A DNA stretch of 5,819 nucleotides from Bacteroidaceae bacterium (GTDB lineage Bacteria; Bacteroidota; Bacteroidia; Bacteroidales; Bacteroidaceae), in contig JAGBYN010000054.1 of NCBI GenBank assembly GCA_017628775.1, forward strand, positions 1-5,819, written 5' to 3'. The notes under the pieces were generated by a model. The model was not told the DNA's origin. It searched no databases and worked only from the letters and a program-made list of their open reading frames with translations. Made by a program: the position numbers and the translations under genes. This document shows, one piece after another, positions 5,672 to 5,819 of this stretch (positions within the stretch are counted from its first letter, which is position 1; every line of letters starts with the position of its first letter).

Positions 5672-5819
5672 CGTTGATTGGCGACGGGCCGACACAGATT
5701 AGCGCGATTCATGAGTGAATTGACGACGGGCCGACACGGCTTGGCACGATTCGTGAGTTGATTGACGACGGGCCGACACAGATTAGCGCGATTCATGAGC
5801 GAATTGACGACGGGCCGAC
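5672..5819 (-). repeat. Right array of 42-bp tandem repeats, inverted relative to the left array and cut by the window end
   Basis: On the minus strand the marker GTGTCGG begins at 5779, 5737 and 5695, with a fourth copy truncated at 5819: an exact 42-bp period. The order is type A (partial, 5819-5780), type B (5779-5738), type A (5737-5696), then a degenerate terminal half-unit (5695 to about 5672). The B unit is identical over all 42 bases to the one at 44-85. The complete A unit differs at 2 of 42 bases from that at 128-169. The array ends about 25 bp before the menA start and continues past the window. Confidence 0.9.

Noticed and set aside
5647..5796. Start of menA at 5796, adding 50 residues
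   Set aside because: The extra residues are translated tandem repeats, and the conserved MenA N-terminus begins at the ATG at 5646.
1..5819. Composite transposon with terminal inverted repeats
   Set aside because: There is no transposase or integrase, no visible target duplication, and the cargo consists of housekeeping genes in their normal order. The arrays fit dispersed repeats better, though inversion remains possible.

Overview
The window looks like chromosomal DNA from a Bacteroidales bacterium, probably a Prevotella-like member. The grounds are the exbB-exbD-exbD-tonB gene order, the characteristic TonB N-terminus (EWCDLVFEGRNQGYGAYAMR), starts without Shine-Dalgarno sequences behind AT-rich leaders, and matches to the Bacteroidetes -7 promoter element TAnnTTTG. 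The family-level assignment is inference. All six supported genes lie on the minus strand, so transcription runs from the right edge to the left.

Layout in transcription order: (1) an array of 42-bp tandem repeats at 5672-5819, continuing past the window edge; (2) menA, a prenyltransferase of menaquinone synthesis, starting at 5646; (3) a 230-bp regulatory gap (4529-4758) holding a weak terminator, a -7-like element and a Fur-like palindrome; (4) the TonB energy-transduction operon exbB, exbD, exbD, tonB (4528 to 1469, gaps of 13-26 bp), closed by a strong terminator at 1371-1419; (5) a PstS-like periplasmic-binding lipoprotein gene (1328 to 396); (6) a gene-free stretch at 1-395 with a hairpin, short purine-rich tandem repeats and a second 42-bp array in the opposite orientation.

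ExbB and the two ExbD proteins would form the inner-membrane proton-driven motor. TonB would carry its energy to outer-membrane receptors such as SusC-like and siderophore or heme transporters. The PstS-like gene accompanies this operon in many Bacteroidetes, but its ligand is not known from sequence. MenA feeds the respiratory chain that makes the proton gradient; this link is general and not specific to the locus.

Two things stand out. The PstS-like gene has an in-frame TAA at codon 7 of an otherwise perfect lipoprotein signal peptide, so as sequenced it cannot make an exported product from its natural start. The gene block is also flanked by two inverted 42-bp repeat arrays that share unit types, unit order and the same degenerate terminal half-unit, with those termini facing inward. 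I see no transposase, integrase, CRISPR array, tRNA or rRNA.
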